The position numbers were made by a program, and so were the translations under genes. A stretch of DNA of 64,000 bases from Candidatus Corynebacterium faecigallinarum (GTDB lineage: Bacteria > Actinomycetota > Actinomycetes > Mycobacteriales > Mycobacteriaceae): assembly GCA_019120175.1 (NCBI GenBank), contig DWVP01000016.1, positions 1 to 64,000 on the forward strand, in the 5' to 3' direction. Below, in pieces: positions 28,153 to 38,200 of this stretch; within the stretch, counting starts at the first letter, position 1; each line of letters opens with the position of its first letter. The notes beneath the pieces are model-generated. The model made no database searches. It saw only the letters and a program-made list of their open reading frames with translations, and was not told the origin of the DNA.

Positions 28153-28755
28153 ATGAACCCCGCCACATCGTCCTCCCAGACCTTGATCCAGGACGACAGC
28201 GCCACTGCCGCCTTCGACCGTGGCGAAGGCGACATGCCCACGTGGGCGGAACTCGTCGCCGAGCACGCCGACGGTGTCTACCGACTGGCCTACCGGCTCA
28301 GCGGTGACCCGCAGGATGCCGAGGACCTCACCCAGGACACCTTCATGCGGGCCTTTCGCTCGCTGAAGACGTACCGGCCGGGCACGTTCTCGGGCTGGCT
28401 GCACCGCATCACCACCAACCTCTTCCTCGACATGGTGCGTCACCGGGCGACGATCCGCATGGAGGCACTGCCGGAGAATTACGACCGCGTGGAGGGGACG
28501 CGGTCCGGTCCCGAGCACGCCTTCGAGATGAACAACCTGGACCCGGCGCTGCAGCGTGCGCTCGACGACCTGTCGCCGGAGTTCCGCGTGGCGGTGGTGC
28601 TCTGTGACGGCCTCGACATGACCTACGAGGAGATCGCCGACACCCTCGGCCTGAAGATGGGTACCGTACGTTCGCGTATCCACCGGGCCCGGACCCAGCT
28701 GCGACAGAGCCTGGAGCGTTCCACCGGGGAGCTGAGCTACGTACCGCGGGGCTAG
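28153..28755 (+). CDS. sigE: ECF sigma factor SigE
   Basis: A 200-residue extracytoplasmic-function sigma factor that directs RNA polymerase to envelope-stress promoters. Region 2 is [20 protein letters not shown] with [15 protein letters not shown] and [15 protein letters not shown]; region 4 is [20 protein letters not shown] with [23 protein letters not shown] at 28153 has AGGA eight bases upstream; ATG at 28144 is too near that site. The anti-sigma gene follows after 81 bases, and tatB follows that, the same order as in mycobacteria and C. glutamicum. The upstream 271 bases to the divergent methyltransferase hold the promoter. Confidence 0.93.
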   Translation: MNPATSSSQTLIQDDSATAAFDRGEGDMPTWAELVAEHADGVYRLAYRLSGDPQDAEDLTQDTFMRAFRSLKTYRPGTFSGWLHRITTNLFLDMVRHRATIRMEALPENYDRVEGTRSGPEHAFEMNNLDPALQRALDDLSPEFRVAVVLCDGLDMTYEEIADTLGLKMGTVRSRIHRARTQLRQSLERSTGELSYVPRG

Positions 28756-28836
28756 AAGATCGCTAGAGTGGTGGGCGCAACGGGCCGTCGGGATGGAGCT
28801 GACCGTCCGTTAACGACGAAGAGGAGAGTGGCGACC

Positions 28837-29283
28837 ATGACCGACACAGGGGCATTCTCCGCCGTCGGCCATCTCACTCCCGAGGTCGTTGCCGCCCTGG
28901 TGGACGGTGAGCTGAGCCGGGGCGCGGAGCAACGGGCCAAGGTCCACCTGGTGCACTGCCAGGAGTGTCGGAATGAAGTCCGGGTCCAGCGACAGGCCGC
29001 CGACCGGTTGCGTGGCAGTGACCCGCTGGACGGGGTACACATCTCTGGCACCCTGTTGGACCGACTGACGCAGATCCCGGTGGTCTGCGATGAGTCCGAA
29101 CAATCCGCCGGCGTTGACGCCACAGCAGGTTCCGGGGACGGCAACGTCTCCGACGAGGTCGGTCCGGACGGCTGTCGGCGCCCGGACACCTTCTCCGGTC
29201 GCATGGCTGCCGTCATGCGTCGGGTACAACGCAGGGGAGGGGCCGCACAGCCCAACTCGCGGGGGTATCGCCGCGGGCGGTAG
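28837..29283 (+). CDS. cseE: Zinc-type anti-sigma factor of SigE (CseE/RseA)
   Basis: A 148-residue cytosolic protein. HLVHCQECRNEV is the His-x3-Cys-x2-Cys ZAS motif, which together with an upstream His forms the redox-sensitive zinc site of SigE-binding anti-sigma factors. The helix before it (LTPEVVAALVDGELSRGAEQ) matches the anti-sigma domain. The remaining part is Gly/Ser/Asp-rich, with a basic C-terminus. ATG at 28837 follows GAGGAGA at good spacing. It should hold SigE inactive until envelope or thiol stress. Confidence 0.85.
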   Translation: MTDTGAFSAVGHLTPEVVAALVDGELSRGAEQRAKVHLVHCQECRNEVRVQRQAADRLRGSDPLDGVHISGTLLDRLTQIPVVCDESEQSAGVDATAGSGDGNVSDEVGPDGCRRPDTFSGRMAAVMRRVQRRGGAAQPNSRGYRRGR

Positions 29284-29329
29284 GATCTGATTCGTCAGCG
29301 CAGTCAGTCGACCGGAAGGCAGATACACG

Positions 29330-29956
29330 GTGTTCTCGAACATCGGATGGTTTGAGGTTCTCATCATCCTTGTCGTCGGTATCGTCGTCGTCGGACCGGA
29401 ACGCCTGCCACGGATGATCAACGACGTCAAGGCTCTCCTGCTGGCTGCCCGCCGGACGGTGGCCAACGCCCGTAAGGAGTTCGACGAGGACTTCGGGGAG
29501 GACTTCGAGGAGTTCCGTAAACCGCTGGAGCAGCTCAACAGCGTGCGACGGATGGGGGCGAGGGGCTTCATCACCAAGACCCTGCTGGACGACGACGACA
29601 GCATGCTCACCGACCTGGAGACGTCCGCGCGTGAGGTCACGAACGCGGCGAAGGGCACCGCTGAGGCCGTCCGTCACCCGGGCCGGGCACTGCGTGCCCA
29701 GGAAGAAGCGGACCGGGAGCAGGCGGACAGGCAGGCGAAGAACAACCAGCCCACCGAACTGCCGACCGAGCGTCCGACAGCGTCCGCCACTGCGCCCGCC
29801 AGTGATACCGGTGCCGCAGCCGTGTCCGCGCCAACGCCCGGCGAGGTCCCCGACGACCCTGCAATACCGGAGCGCCGCGTGGAGGTCCCCCAGCAGGACG
29901 AGGCCGGCGTCTCACGTGACTGGAGCAACGCCGACGGGCTGGACGACGCGATGTAA
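29330..29956 (+). CDS. tatB: Twin-arginine translocase subunit TatB
   Basis: A 208-residue protein with one N-terminal membrane helix (about 5-22), the Glu in WFEVLIILVVG, the GPERLP hinge, and an amphipathic helix (RMINDVKALLLAARRTVANA), the full TatB/TatA pattern. The long charged, Pro/Thr/Ala-rich C-terminus is as in actinobacterial TatB. It receives folded Tat substrates with TatC, which is not in the window. GTG at 29330 is used. Its place directly after the sigE-anti-sigma pair is conserved in the group. It is convergent with mrp; a small CTCCC-GGGAG stem (29957-29970) is the only terminator-like structure between. Confidence 0.93.
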   Translation: MFSNIGWFEVLIILVVGIVVVGPERLPRMINDVKALLLAARRTVANARKEFDEDFGEDFEEFRKPLEQLNSVRRMGARGFITKTLLDDDDSMLTDLETSAREVTNAAKGTAEAVRHPGRALRAQEEADREQADRQAKNNQPTELPTERPTASATAPASDTGAAAVSAPTPGEVPDDPAIPERRVEVPQQDEAGVSRDWSNADGLDDAM

Positions 29957-29976
29957 CTCCCTTCCGGGAGGACGTC

Positions 29977-31116
29977 CTAGTTCGACGTCACGCCCAGGTT
30001 CAGCGAACGGCCGGCCAGGGACTGTCGACGGGTGACCAGCGAATCGGCGATGCTGCCGAGTGCCTCGCCCGCCGGGGAGTCCGGCTCCGAGATGGCGATC
30101 GGGTTGCCGAGGTCGCCCCCGATACGCAGATTCGGGTCCAGCGGGATCTGCCCCATCAGCGGCACATCGCCACCGGTAATCTCGGTCAACCGGTCGGCCA
30201 CCACCTGACCGCCACCGGAGCCGAAGATCTCCATACGGGTACCGTCCGGCATGTCCATCCAGCTCATGTTCTCGATGACCCCGCCGATCCGCTGACGGGT
30301 CTGCTGTGAGATGCTGCCGGCGCGCTCGGCAACCTCCGCGGCCGCGGCCTGCGGGGTGGTCACGATGAGCAGCTCAGCGTTGGGGACCAGCTGGGCCACC
30401 GAGATGGCGACGTCACCGGTACCGGGCGGGAGGTCCAGCAGCAGCACGTCGAGGTCCCCCCAGAACACGTCGGCGAGGAACTGCTGGATCGCACGGTGCA
30501 GCATCGGGCCACGCCACACCACCGGCGCATTGCCGTCGAGAAAATGGCCGATGGAGATCATCTTCACCCCGTGCGCCTGCGGCGGGATGATCATGTCGTC
30601 GACCTGGTGCGGGCGGTGGTCCGAACCCATCATGTGCGGTACGGAGTGGCCGTAGATGTCGGCGTCGACCACACCGACGTTGAGTCCACGGGCGGCCAGG
30701 GCGGTCGCCAGGTTGACCGTCACCGAGGACTTGCCGACACCGCCCTTACCGGACGCCACGGCGTAGACACGGGTGGTGGACTCCGGTTGGGCGAAGGGGA
30801 CCACCGGTTCGGCCTTGCCGCCGCGCAGTGACATACGTAGCTCACGACGCTGCTCATCGCTCATCACGTCGGTGGTGACGGTGACCCGTTCGACTCCCTC
30901 GACACCTTCGGTGGCTTCCCTGGTGCTGGAGGTCAGGGTGGACTTCATCGGGCAGGCGGCGATCGTGAGGTAGATCTCGACGGCGACATCGGCACCGTCG
31001 ATCGCGATCGACTTGACCATGCCCAGTTCGGTGATCGGCTTGTTGAGCTCCGGGTCCTCGACGGTGGACAGAGCCTCGCGGACCGCGTCTTCGGTAACAG
31101 TGGGAACAGTAGACAT
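29977..31116 (-). CDS. mrp: Mrp/NBP35-type iron-sulfur carrier ATPase
   Basis: A 379-residue protein with an N-terminal DUF59/MIP18 domain (about 7-80) and a ParA/MinD-type ATPase. The deviant Walker A is ASGKGGVGKSS (121-131); VDADIYGHSVPHMMG and LLLDLPPGTGDVAISVAQ follow. Mrp proteins bind and transfer iron-sulfur clusters. The usual C-terminal CxxC is not seen; the corresponding region reads MSWMDMPDGTRMEIFGSGGG, a variation also found in other actinobacteria. ATG at 31116 is chosen because a longer frame would overlap the DUF1003 gene upstream. It is the last gene of the run MgtE-like, DUF1003, mrp. Confidence 0.93.
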   Translation of the reverse strand: MSTVPTVTEDAVREALSTVEDPELNKPITELGMVKSIAIDGADVAVEIYLTIAACPMKSTLTSSTREATEGVEGVERVTVTTDVMSDEQRRELRMSLRGGKAEPVVPFAQPESTTRVYAVASGKGGVGKSSVTVNLATALAARGLNVGVVDADIYGHSVPHMMGSDHRPHQVDDMIIPPQAHGVKMISIGHFLDGNAPVVWRGPMLHRAIQQFLADVFWGDLDVLLLDLPPGTGDVAISVAQLVPNAELLIVTTPQAAAAEVAERAGSISQQTRQRIGGVIENMSWMDMPDGTRMEIFGSGGGQVVADRLTEITGGDVPLMGQIPLDPNLRIGGDLGNPIAISEPDSPAGEALGSIADSLVTRRQSLAGRSLNLGVTSN

Positions 31117-31151
31117 CGGCTCCGATAGTACGCTGGTACGCAGCGTACGGG

Positions 31152-31685
31152 TCAATCGGTGTGTGCGGCCCGGTCAGGCTCGTCGTCGGCTGCCTGGTCC
31201 TCCAACTTGTCCTCGATCCGGCGCAGCACGTCATTGAGGTCGTCGAGTTCCCGCCGCAGGTAGTCCCGGGTGACGGTCTCGCCCACCGCGATGCGTACTC
31301 CGGCGAGTTCGCGGGCCAGGAACTCGGTGTCCGCCTTGGTCTGGGCCGCACGTTGCCGGTCCTCGTTCAGCGAGACGCGGTCGCGGTCGTCCTGTCGGTT
31401 CTGTGCCAGCAGGATCAGCGGGGCGGCGTAGGCGGCCTGGGTGGAGAAGGCCAGGTTGAGGAGGATGAAGGGGTAGGGGTCCCAGTTCCACCAGAATCCA
31501 CCGATGTTGAGACAGATCCACACGATCACGATGACGGTCTGCCACATCAGGTACTGGCCGGTGCCCAGGAAACGTGCGACGCGTTCCGCACCCTGGCCGA
31601 CCGCGTCGTCGTTGTACGAGAACACCTTGCGCCGGGGGACGACGACCGGGGTGTCGAGGTCGGTGCGGTTGAAGTTGTCCGGCAT
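31152..31685 (-). CDS. DUF1003 membrane protein
   Basis: A 177-residue protein with two membrane helices (about 46-63 and 72-92; WQTVIVIVWICLNIGGFWWN, PYPFILLNLAFSTQAAYAAP), ASR/QNRQDDRDR after the second helix and a long charged C-terminal coil, the layout of DUF1003. Family function is unknown. It lies 8 bases after the MgtE-like gene and 35 bases before mrp, so it belongs to that operon, as in mycobacteria. Confidence 0.88.
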   Translation of the reverse strand: MPDNFNRTDLDTPVVVPRRKVFSYNDDAVGQGAERVARFLGTGQYLMWQTVIVIVWICLNIGGFWWNWDPYPFILLNLAFSTQAAYAAPLILLAQNRQDDRDRVSLNEDRQRAAQTKADTEFLARELAGVRIAVGETVTRDYLRRELDDLNDVLRRIEDKLEDQAADDEPDRAAHTD

Positions 31686-31693
31686 GGCTCTCC

Positions 31694-33037
31694 TCAGTCG
31701 GTCACAGTCAGTGTTGCAGGGGCTGTTGCAGGGGATTCTGCAGGGTCTGTCGCGTCGGCGGTGTCACGTTCGGACCGCCACCCGTCATCGCGCCAGTTCT
31801 CCGGCAACAGGTGGTCGAGGAGGTCGTCGACACCGACGGCACCGAGTAGGTGGCGGTTCTCGTCGAGGACCGGGGCGGCCACGAGGTTGTAGGTGGCGAA
31901 GTAACGGGCCGCAGTCTCCTCACTGTCCTCCGGATGCAGGGCGGGCAGGTCCAGGTCGAGGATGCCGCCGATCAACGACGACGGTGGTTCGCGCAGCAGT
32001 TTCTGCAGGTGAACGCAGCCGAGGTAGCGTCCGGTGGGGGTGGCCTGGGGAGGACGCACCACGAAGATCAGCGAACTCAACGACATCGGTACCTCGGGGT
32101 TGCGTGCATGCGCCAGGGCCTCGGCGACAGTCGCCTGCGGCGGCAGGATCAGCGGTTCGGAAGTCATCAGCGCACCGACGGTGTCGGGGGAGAAACTCAT
32201 CAGGCGGCGCACCGGCTCGGACTCCTCGGGGTCCATGAGTTCCAGCAGGACGTCCGCTTTGTCGTCGGGGAGTTCACCGAGCAGATCGGCGGCGTCGTCG
32301 GGGTCCATCTCCTCGAGCACCGTCGCGGCACGTTCGATGTTCAGCGCCTCCAGGATGTGGGTTTGCTCATCGTCCGGTAGTTCGGCGAGCACGTCGGCCA
32401 GGCGGTCGTCGTCGAGCTCGGAGGCGACCCGGACCCGGCGATCGTCGGAGAGTCCGCGAAGGGACTGGGCGACGTCCGCATTGCGCATGGACTTGAACTC
32501 GGCGATGAGCTCGGCGTCGACGTCGCGGGGACCGGCACCGGAGGCGGAGAGGCCGTGGACGTGGCTGAGTGGCACGATCGCCGGGACGCTGCGGCGTCCC
32601 AGTCGGGAGCGGGTGACCACGGCCACCCGCGCGACGTCCCACTCCCGGGTCCGGGTGCGTTCCAGTTCCACGTCGGCGATCTCCACCGCCCGGCCGGAGA
32701 GGTGCTCGAAGGAGGGGTCGTCGGTGTGCACCTTCGCCCCGATCAGGTCGTCCATCACGGTGATCTCACCGGTGCGGGAGCGGAAGGGACGCATGTTCAC
32801 TGAACTGGTGGACAGGGTCACCTCCTTCGGGTCGATCGAGGCGACTCGGCCGATCGGGAGGAAGATCCGACGTTTGCCGGCGACCTCAGCCACCAGACCG
32901 AGGACCTGCGCCCGGGAGGGACGGATGGTCAGGACCACGTCACGGATCCGGCCGAGTGACTCACCGTCGGTGCCGAGCAGCAGCATGCCGGCCAGTCGTC
33001 CGGCGTATACGCGTGTCGTCGTCCATGAGCTTGCCAT
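31694..33037 (-). CDS. Cytosolic MgtE-like protein: PRC barrel, MgtE_N, CBS pair
   Basis: A 447-residue protein without any membrane segment. The order is a PRC-barrel-like N-terminus (YAGRLAGMLLLGTDGESLGR; 1-80), a second beta-rich segment, the MgtE N-domain (about 175-285; LSDDRRVRVASELDDDRLAD, MDPDDAADLLGELPDDKADV) and two CBS domains (about 290-420). In the MgtE channel these cytosolic parts bind magnesium and close the pore; here the pore is absent. The position next to mrp and corA matches Rv1232c. I infer a magnesium or nucleotide sensor. A decayed corA gene lies just upstream. Confidence 0.85.
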   Translation of the reverse strand: MASSWTTTRVYAGRLAGMLLLGTDGESLGRIRDVVLTIRPSRAQVLGLVAEVAGKRRIFLPIGRVASIDPKEVTLSTSSVNMRPFRSRTGEITVMDDLIGAKVHTDDPSFEHLSGRAVEIADVELERTRTREWDVARVAVVTRSRLGRRSVPAIVPLSHVHGLSASGAGPRDVDAELIAEFKSMRNADVAQSLRGLSDDRRVRVASELDDDRLADVLAELPDDEQTHILEALNIERAATVLEEMDPDDAADLLGELPDDKADVLLELMDPEESEPVRRLMSFSPDTVGALMTSEPLILPPQATVAEALAHARNPEVPMSLSSLIFVVRPPQATPTGRYLGCVHLQKLLREPPSSLIGGILDLDLPALHPEDSEETAARYFATYNLVAAPVLDENRHLLGAVGVDDLLDHLLPENWRDDGWRSERDTADATDPAESPATAPATLTVTD

Positions 33038-33130
33038 GAGACTGAAGAGTACCGGTTGTCCCCGCTCACGACATTTCCAGAGGTGTTTCCGGAGTTCTCC
33101 CGGGATGGTCCCGGGATCGTTCCGGAGTGG

Positions 33131-34048
33131 TCACAACCAGTTGTTGCGACGGAAGATGACCACCAGAGTGATGGCGGAGGCCAGGATGGCCGCGATCGCC
33201 GCCGGTTAGCCCCATGACGTGGCCAGTTCCGGCATGTGGACGAAGTTCATCCCGTAGAAGCCGGTTAACAGGGTCGGGACCGCGATCACACCGGCCCAGG
33301 CCGAGATTTTCGCATGTCGGTGTTCTGCTGCATCGAGATTCGGGCACTGGCGGCGTCGATCAGGGTGGAGAGCCGCTGGGCATAGGAGTCGATGCGTCCG
33401 GATGTCTGGATCTGGTGGTCCAGTACGTCCCGTATGTAGGCCAGGTGCTGGGCGTCGTGGCTGGACAGCGTCGTCAGGACCGTGGTCAGCGGGTCCAGCG
33501 TGTGCCGGATGGTCAGGACTTCCCGCATCTGCAGGTAGACGTCCTCGATGGAGAAGTCACCTGAGCGGGAGAACACGGCGTCCTCCAGTTCGTTGATCTC
33601 TTCCTCGAGGGCGTCGGTGATCGATCGACAGGACGAAGCTGTCGCCGACGACGACCAGGACCTCACCGGTCTGCATCCTGGGGCCGGAGCCTGTCTCCTG
33701 CGTGTTGTCGGGCTGCTCCAGTGTCCTGGCCACCAGCAGTAGTTGATCGTCGTAGTGCTCCACCTTGGGGCGTTGCTCCCCGATGACGGCGTCCTCCACG
33801 ATCAATTCGTGGATGCCGAAGACATCGGCCAGGCCGCGCATCAGCGAGACAGACGGCGCGGGCAGACTGATCCAGCAGAACTGGTCAGACGACAGCCCGC
33901 GGTACATGCGTCCCAACTCGTCGGTGTCTGACGGGGTGATCTCCTGGGAGGAGACGGTGCCGTCACCGGAGCGGGTGAAGACGGTTCAGTCAATGGCGAT
34001 GTCGGTGGCGTCTCCATCGCCGGGTAGGTGGGTGCTCGAGGTGCTCAT
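33131..34048 (-). pseudogene. corA: corA magnesium transporter, decayed
   Basis: Read from ATG 34048 the minus strand encodes CorA in pieces: STHLPGDGDATDIAID, a TGA at codon 21 (33986-33988), then TVFTRSGDG through GEVLVVVGDSFVLSI; a deletion of roughly 40 codons with a frame change at a TCGATCGATC junction (about 33622-33631); then TDALEEEINELEDAVFSRSG onwards; a -1 slip in an A-run (33307-33310); then ISAWAGVIAVPTLLTGFYGM with the GMN selectivity motif; a TAA (33206-33208) in place of the Tyr codon after TSWG; and a normal end RRNNWL. Four independent lesions mean no functional product. The magnesium transport gene is thus lost here. Confidence 0.9.
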
Positions 34049-34120
34049 GAACAAAAGTTAATCAGACAATGGCTTCGGGGCTATTCTGGGACGGATGCGA
34101 GAGATGAAGTGGAGGGTCCG

Positions 34121-34315
34121 ATGTCACGGATGATCGCCGGTGGTTTGTGCGGGATGGCGGTGATTCTCGCGCTGCTGGGCAGTGGTTTGTGGATTCCGCA
34201 TGCCGTCGGCGCCGTCGTGGCCACGGCTGCGGCCCTGCTCAGTGACCGGGCGCGGGGCTGGGCGATCGTGCCCTGGGTCGCCCTGGTCGTGGTGTTTGTG
34301 GTGGCATGGTGGTGA
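34121..34315 (+). CDS. Small two-helix membrane protein
   Basis: Sixty-four residues, almost entirely two hydrophobic helices (AGGLCGMAVILALLGSGLWI and AIVPWVALVVVFVVAWW) with a short basic turn (SDRARG). ATG at 34121 has GGAGGG four bases upstream. It lies between the corA pseudogene (opposite strand) and the lipoprotein gene. Unknown function; similar short proteins are common near transport genes. Confidence 0.6.
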   Translation: MSRMIAGGLCGMAVILALLGSGLWIPHAVGAVVATAAALLSDRARGWAIVPWVALVVVFVVAWW

Positions 34316-34401
34316 TCGACGCTGTGTGGTCGACGATCAGAGCCTTCAGGTCGAACAGAATGAACAGTCCGGACGCAATGAACAGGATGGTAGGCAGGAC
34401 G

Positions 34402-35028
34402 ATGCGGCGAAACCCTCGTACCCGTGTGGTGACCGGTGTGCTCTGTGCCGGGCTGGCAATGGGGGTCGCCGGCTGCACCTCCAGTGAGTCCACCCGGGTC
34501 GCGGCTCCGGCGTTGAAGGCTGCGGAGGAACGAACTCTGGAGTTGGGGGTCACCGACGATCCCGTCCAGCAGCAGCTGGTGGAGAACTACACCAGCGAGT
34601 TCGCCGCAGTGGGACGCGAGGTCGAGGTCAGCGAGGTCGAACAAGGTGACCGTGTGCCGCGCCTTCTGGCTGGGGACCTGACGGTGGTGTTGGGGTGCGT
34701 CGGCGAGCTGCTGGATGAGTTGGACCCCGTGAAGGGCCGGGAGCTGCGGGAGCTGTACACCGAGGCGCAGACGGAGGAGGCCGGGGGAGGCGAGCCCGTG
34801 GACGCCGCCCAGTGGCGGGACATCGCTCATACGACGATGTTCTCGGCGCTGCCCACCGAGCTGCAGGCCAGCGACCCGGGGGAGGCGGTGGGCTGTGCCG
34901 ATGACTCCCTGCCGCAGAACATCGTGGCGGTATACCGTAAGGGTGAGCTGGACCGTCCGGACCGAAAGGCGTTGAACAATGTCGCCGGTGGCGTCACCAG
35001 CGCCGAGGTAGCCATCGAGGACGATTGA
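34402..35028 (+). CDS. Lipoprotein, possibly LpqZ-like (OpuAC type)
   Basis: A 208-residue lipoprotein with signal VVTGVLCAGLAMGVAGC (lipid Cys25). The mature part begins with a strand (RTLELGVTDDPVQQQLVENY) and contains LLAGDLTVVLGCVGELLDEL and LPQNIVAVYRKGELDRPD, loosely like glycine-betaine-type OpuAC binding proteins but short for that family. Its place before odhA is where mycobacteria carry lpqZ (from memory). Two Cys (GCVG, VGCADD) could form a disulfide. ATG at 34402 is the nearest to the signal; in-frame ATGs at 34378 and 34387 are alternatives. No permease or ATPase accompanies it. Confidence 0.68.
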   Translation: MRRNPRTRVVTGVLCAGLAMGVAGCTSSESTRVAAPALKAAEERTLELGVTDDPVQQQLVENYTSEFAAVGREVEVSEVEQGDRVPRLLAGDLTVVLGCVGELLDELDPVKGRELRELYTEAQTEEAGGGEPVDAAQWRDIAHTTMFSALPTELQASDPGEAVGCADDSLPQNIVAVYRKGELDRPDRKALNNVAGGVTSAEVAIEDD

Positions 35029-35066
35029 TCCCGGACACGTCTTCCCGGACAGGATGCCTCGACCCA

Positions 35067-35096
35067 AACAACCATTCTCGATCGAGAGTGGTTGTT
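35067..35096. terminator. Near-perfect 30-base palindrome, possible bidirectional terminator
   Basis: AACAACCATTCTCGAT is followed directly by its inverse with one mismatch (GAGAGTGGTTGTT side). It lies between the convergent lipoprotein and odhA genes. No T-run follows. Confidence 0.45.
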
Positions 35097-35158
35097 CACC
35101 GGTTACCGGAACGCCATAGAGCTCCACGGAACGCCGGCGTGCCTCCGAAACGCCGAAC

Positions 35159-35181
35159 GCCCCGCCCGGGAGGGGCGGGGC
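35159..35181 (-). terminator. GC-rich stem downstream of odhA
   Basis: GCCCCGCCC (35159-35167) pairs with GGGCGGGGC (35173-35181), loop five bases, 47 bases after the odhA stop. A strong stem without a U-run. Confidence 0.45.
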
Positions 35182-35227
35182 ATGGGAACCCGATGGGCGG
35201 GGCACAGGGCCCGGAGGTCGGGACCTC

Positions 35228-38200
35228 CTAGGCGAAGGCCTCGTCCAGCAGGGCCTGCTGCTCCAGCTTGTGGACCTTGGCCAGGCCGGTGGCGGTGGAG
35301 GACTGGGCACGACGGGAGACGCGCGTCATCGTGAAGTCCGGCAGGCGCTCCATGAGGGTCAGCGCCACGAACTGCCACGGACCCTGGTTGGCCGGCTCGT
35401 CCTGCACCCAGCGGAACTCCGCGTTCGGGTAGCGGTCGATGACGTCCTTGATCCGGTTGTGCGGCAGCGGGTGCAGCATCTCGACGCGGACGATGGCGAC
35501 ATCGTCACGGCCCTCATCGGCACGCTTCTTCTCCAGGTCGTAGTAGATCTTACCGGAGCACAACAGCACCTTGGTGATGTTGTCCTGCTTGTCGCCGTTG
35601 TCCACCAGACGCGGGTCGTCCAGCACGGAGGTGAAGCTGGTGGTCTCGGTGAAGTCCTCGATGGAGGAGGTCGCAGCCTTGTTGCGCAGCATCGACTTCG
35701 GGGTGAACACGACCAGCGGGCGACGCATGGTGCCCATGGCGTGGCGACGTAGCAGGTGGAAGTGGTTCGCCGGGGTGGTCGGCTGGGCGACCGTCATCGA
35801 GCCCTCGGCGGCCATCTGCAGGAAGCGCTCGATACGCGCGCTGGAGTGGTCCGGGCCCTGGCCCTCGTAGCCGTGGGGCAGCAGCAGGATCAGGCTGGAC
35901 AGCTGACCCCACTTGGCCTCACCGGAGACCAGGTACTGGTCGATGATGGTCTGGGCGCCGTTGGCGAAGTCACCGAACTGGGCTTCCCAGGCGACGACGG
36001 CGTCGAGGTTGCCGACGGAGTAGCCGTACTCGAAGCCCATACCGGCGAACTCGGTCAGCGGGGAGTTGTAGGCCTCGAAGGTGCCACCGTTGCCGAAGTC
36101 ACCTGCCAGCTTTTCCAGCGGGCTGTAGGGCTCGGCGGTCTCCGAGTCGAACAGCACCGCGTGGCGCTGGGTGAAGGTTCCTCGCAGCGAGTCCTCACCG
36201 GCCAGGCGCACCCGGCGACCGTCCTCGGCGAGGGTGGCGAAGGCCAGCAGCTCACCGAATGCCCAGTCGATGCCACCGTTGCGGGACATCTCGTGGCGCC
36301 GCTTGACCACCGGCTTGACCCGCTGGTGGACAGTGAAGCCCTCCGGCACGTTGGCGAAGGCATCACCGACCTCGGCGATGACTTCGCGGGACACCGAGGT
36401 GTCGAGGCCGCGGGTCAGCGACTGCGAACCTGTAATGCCGGTCTGTTCGGCGGCGGCGCTGCCCTTCTCCGCCTCGCGCACCTGGTTGAAGACGGTTTCC
36501 ATCTGGTCGTGGAAGTCGTCGGCGGCACGCTTGGCGTCCTCGGCGGTCAGCTCACCACGGCCGACCAGGGTGTCGTGGTAGAGCTCACGCACGGTCGGAC
36601 GGTCCTCGATGAGGTCGTACATCCGCGGCTGGGTCATCGACGGGTCGTCGGACTCGTTGTGGCCGCGACGGCGGTAGCAGACCAGGTCGATGAAGACGTC
36701 CTTGCCGAAGCGGCGGCGGTATTCCACGGCCAGGCGGGCGACCCAGACCACGGCCTCGGGGTTGTCACCGTTGACGTGGAAGATCGGGGCGTCGAAGCCC
36801 TTGGCCAGGTCGGTGACGTAGTGGGTCGAACGGCCGGCGTCAGGGGTGGTGGTAAAGCCGATCTGGTTGTTGACCACGACGTGGACGGTACCACCGACGG
36901 TGTAGCCCTTGAGCTTGCCCAGGTTGATCGTCTCCTGGACGATGCCGAGGCCGATGAAGGCCGCGTCACCGTGCATCAGGATCGGCATGATCGGGTACTC
37001 GTCGGCGTTGGGGGAGAGGTCCTGGTGGGCCCGGGACAGGCCCTCCATCACCGGGTTAACGGCCTCGAGGTGTGAGGGGTTCGCGGTCAGGTGGATGTCG
37101 ATGTCGTTGTCACCGAACATCTGGGTGTACTGGCCGGACTGGCCCAGGTGGTACTTCACGTCACCGGAACCACCGGCGACGGTGGGCTCGATGTTGCCCT
37201 CGAACTCGGTGAAGACCTTGGCGTAGGGCTTGCCGACGATGTTGGCCAGGACGTTGAGTCGGCCACGGTGCGGCATACCGATGACGACCTCTTCGAGGCC
37301 CTGCTCGGCGGCGGTGTCGACGGCGGCGTCCAGCAGCGGGATCAGTGCCTCGGCACCCTCCAGGGAGAAGCGCTTCTGGCCGATGTACTTGGTCTGCAGG
37401 AAGTTCTCGAAGGCCTCAGCGGCGTTGAGGGTCTGCAGCAGGTACTTCTGCTCGGGGTTCGACAGTGTCGGCTGGCCACCCTCGATCTGCTGCTCGAGCC
37501 AGTTGCGCTCGTCGCGGTCGAGGATGTGGGTGTACTCGGAGCCGACTTTGAGGGTGTAGGCCTTGCGCAGGGTGGCGAGCACCTCGCGCAGGGTCATCTT
37601 CTCCCGACCGGCGAAGCCACCGACGTTGAAACTGCGGTCGTAGTCCCACAGGGTGAGACCGTGGGTCTCGATGTCCAGGTCGGAGTGGTCCGGGATCGGC
37701 AGACCCGGCTGGGTCCACTGCAGCGGGTCGATGTCGGCGATGAGGTGACCGCGGGCGCGGTAGGCCTCGATCAGCTGCATCACGCGGGTCGACTTGTCGA
37801 CACCGATGTTGGGCAGGTCCTGGCTCCAGCGCACCGGTGCGTAGGGCACCGACATGGCGTCGAAGAGGTCGTCCCAGAAGTCGTCGTTGATCAACAGGCG
37901 GCTGATGTCGCGCAGGAACTCACCGGACTCCGCACCTTGGATGATGCGGTGGTCGTAGGTGGAGGTCATGGTGACAAGCTTGCCGACACCCATCTCGGCG
38001 AGACGGTCCTCGGACGCACCGGCAAACTCGGCCGGGTAGTCCATGGCACCGACACCCACGATGGTGCCCTGGCCGCGGGTGAGGCGGGGCACCGAGTGGC
38101 GGGTGCCGATGCCGCCGGGGTTGGTCAGCTGGATGGTGACTCCGGAGAAATCGTCCATGGTCAGCTTGCCGTTGCGGGCACGGCGGACGATGTCCTCGTA

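Noticed and set aside
29957..29970. Strong terminator between tatB and mrp
   Set aside because: The stem is only five pairs with no T-run; noted under tatB but not called.
33131..34048. Programmed frameshifting in corA
   Set aside because: There are four separate lesions including two stops and a deletion, too many for recoding.
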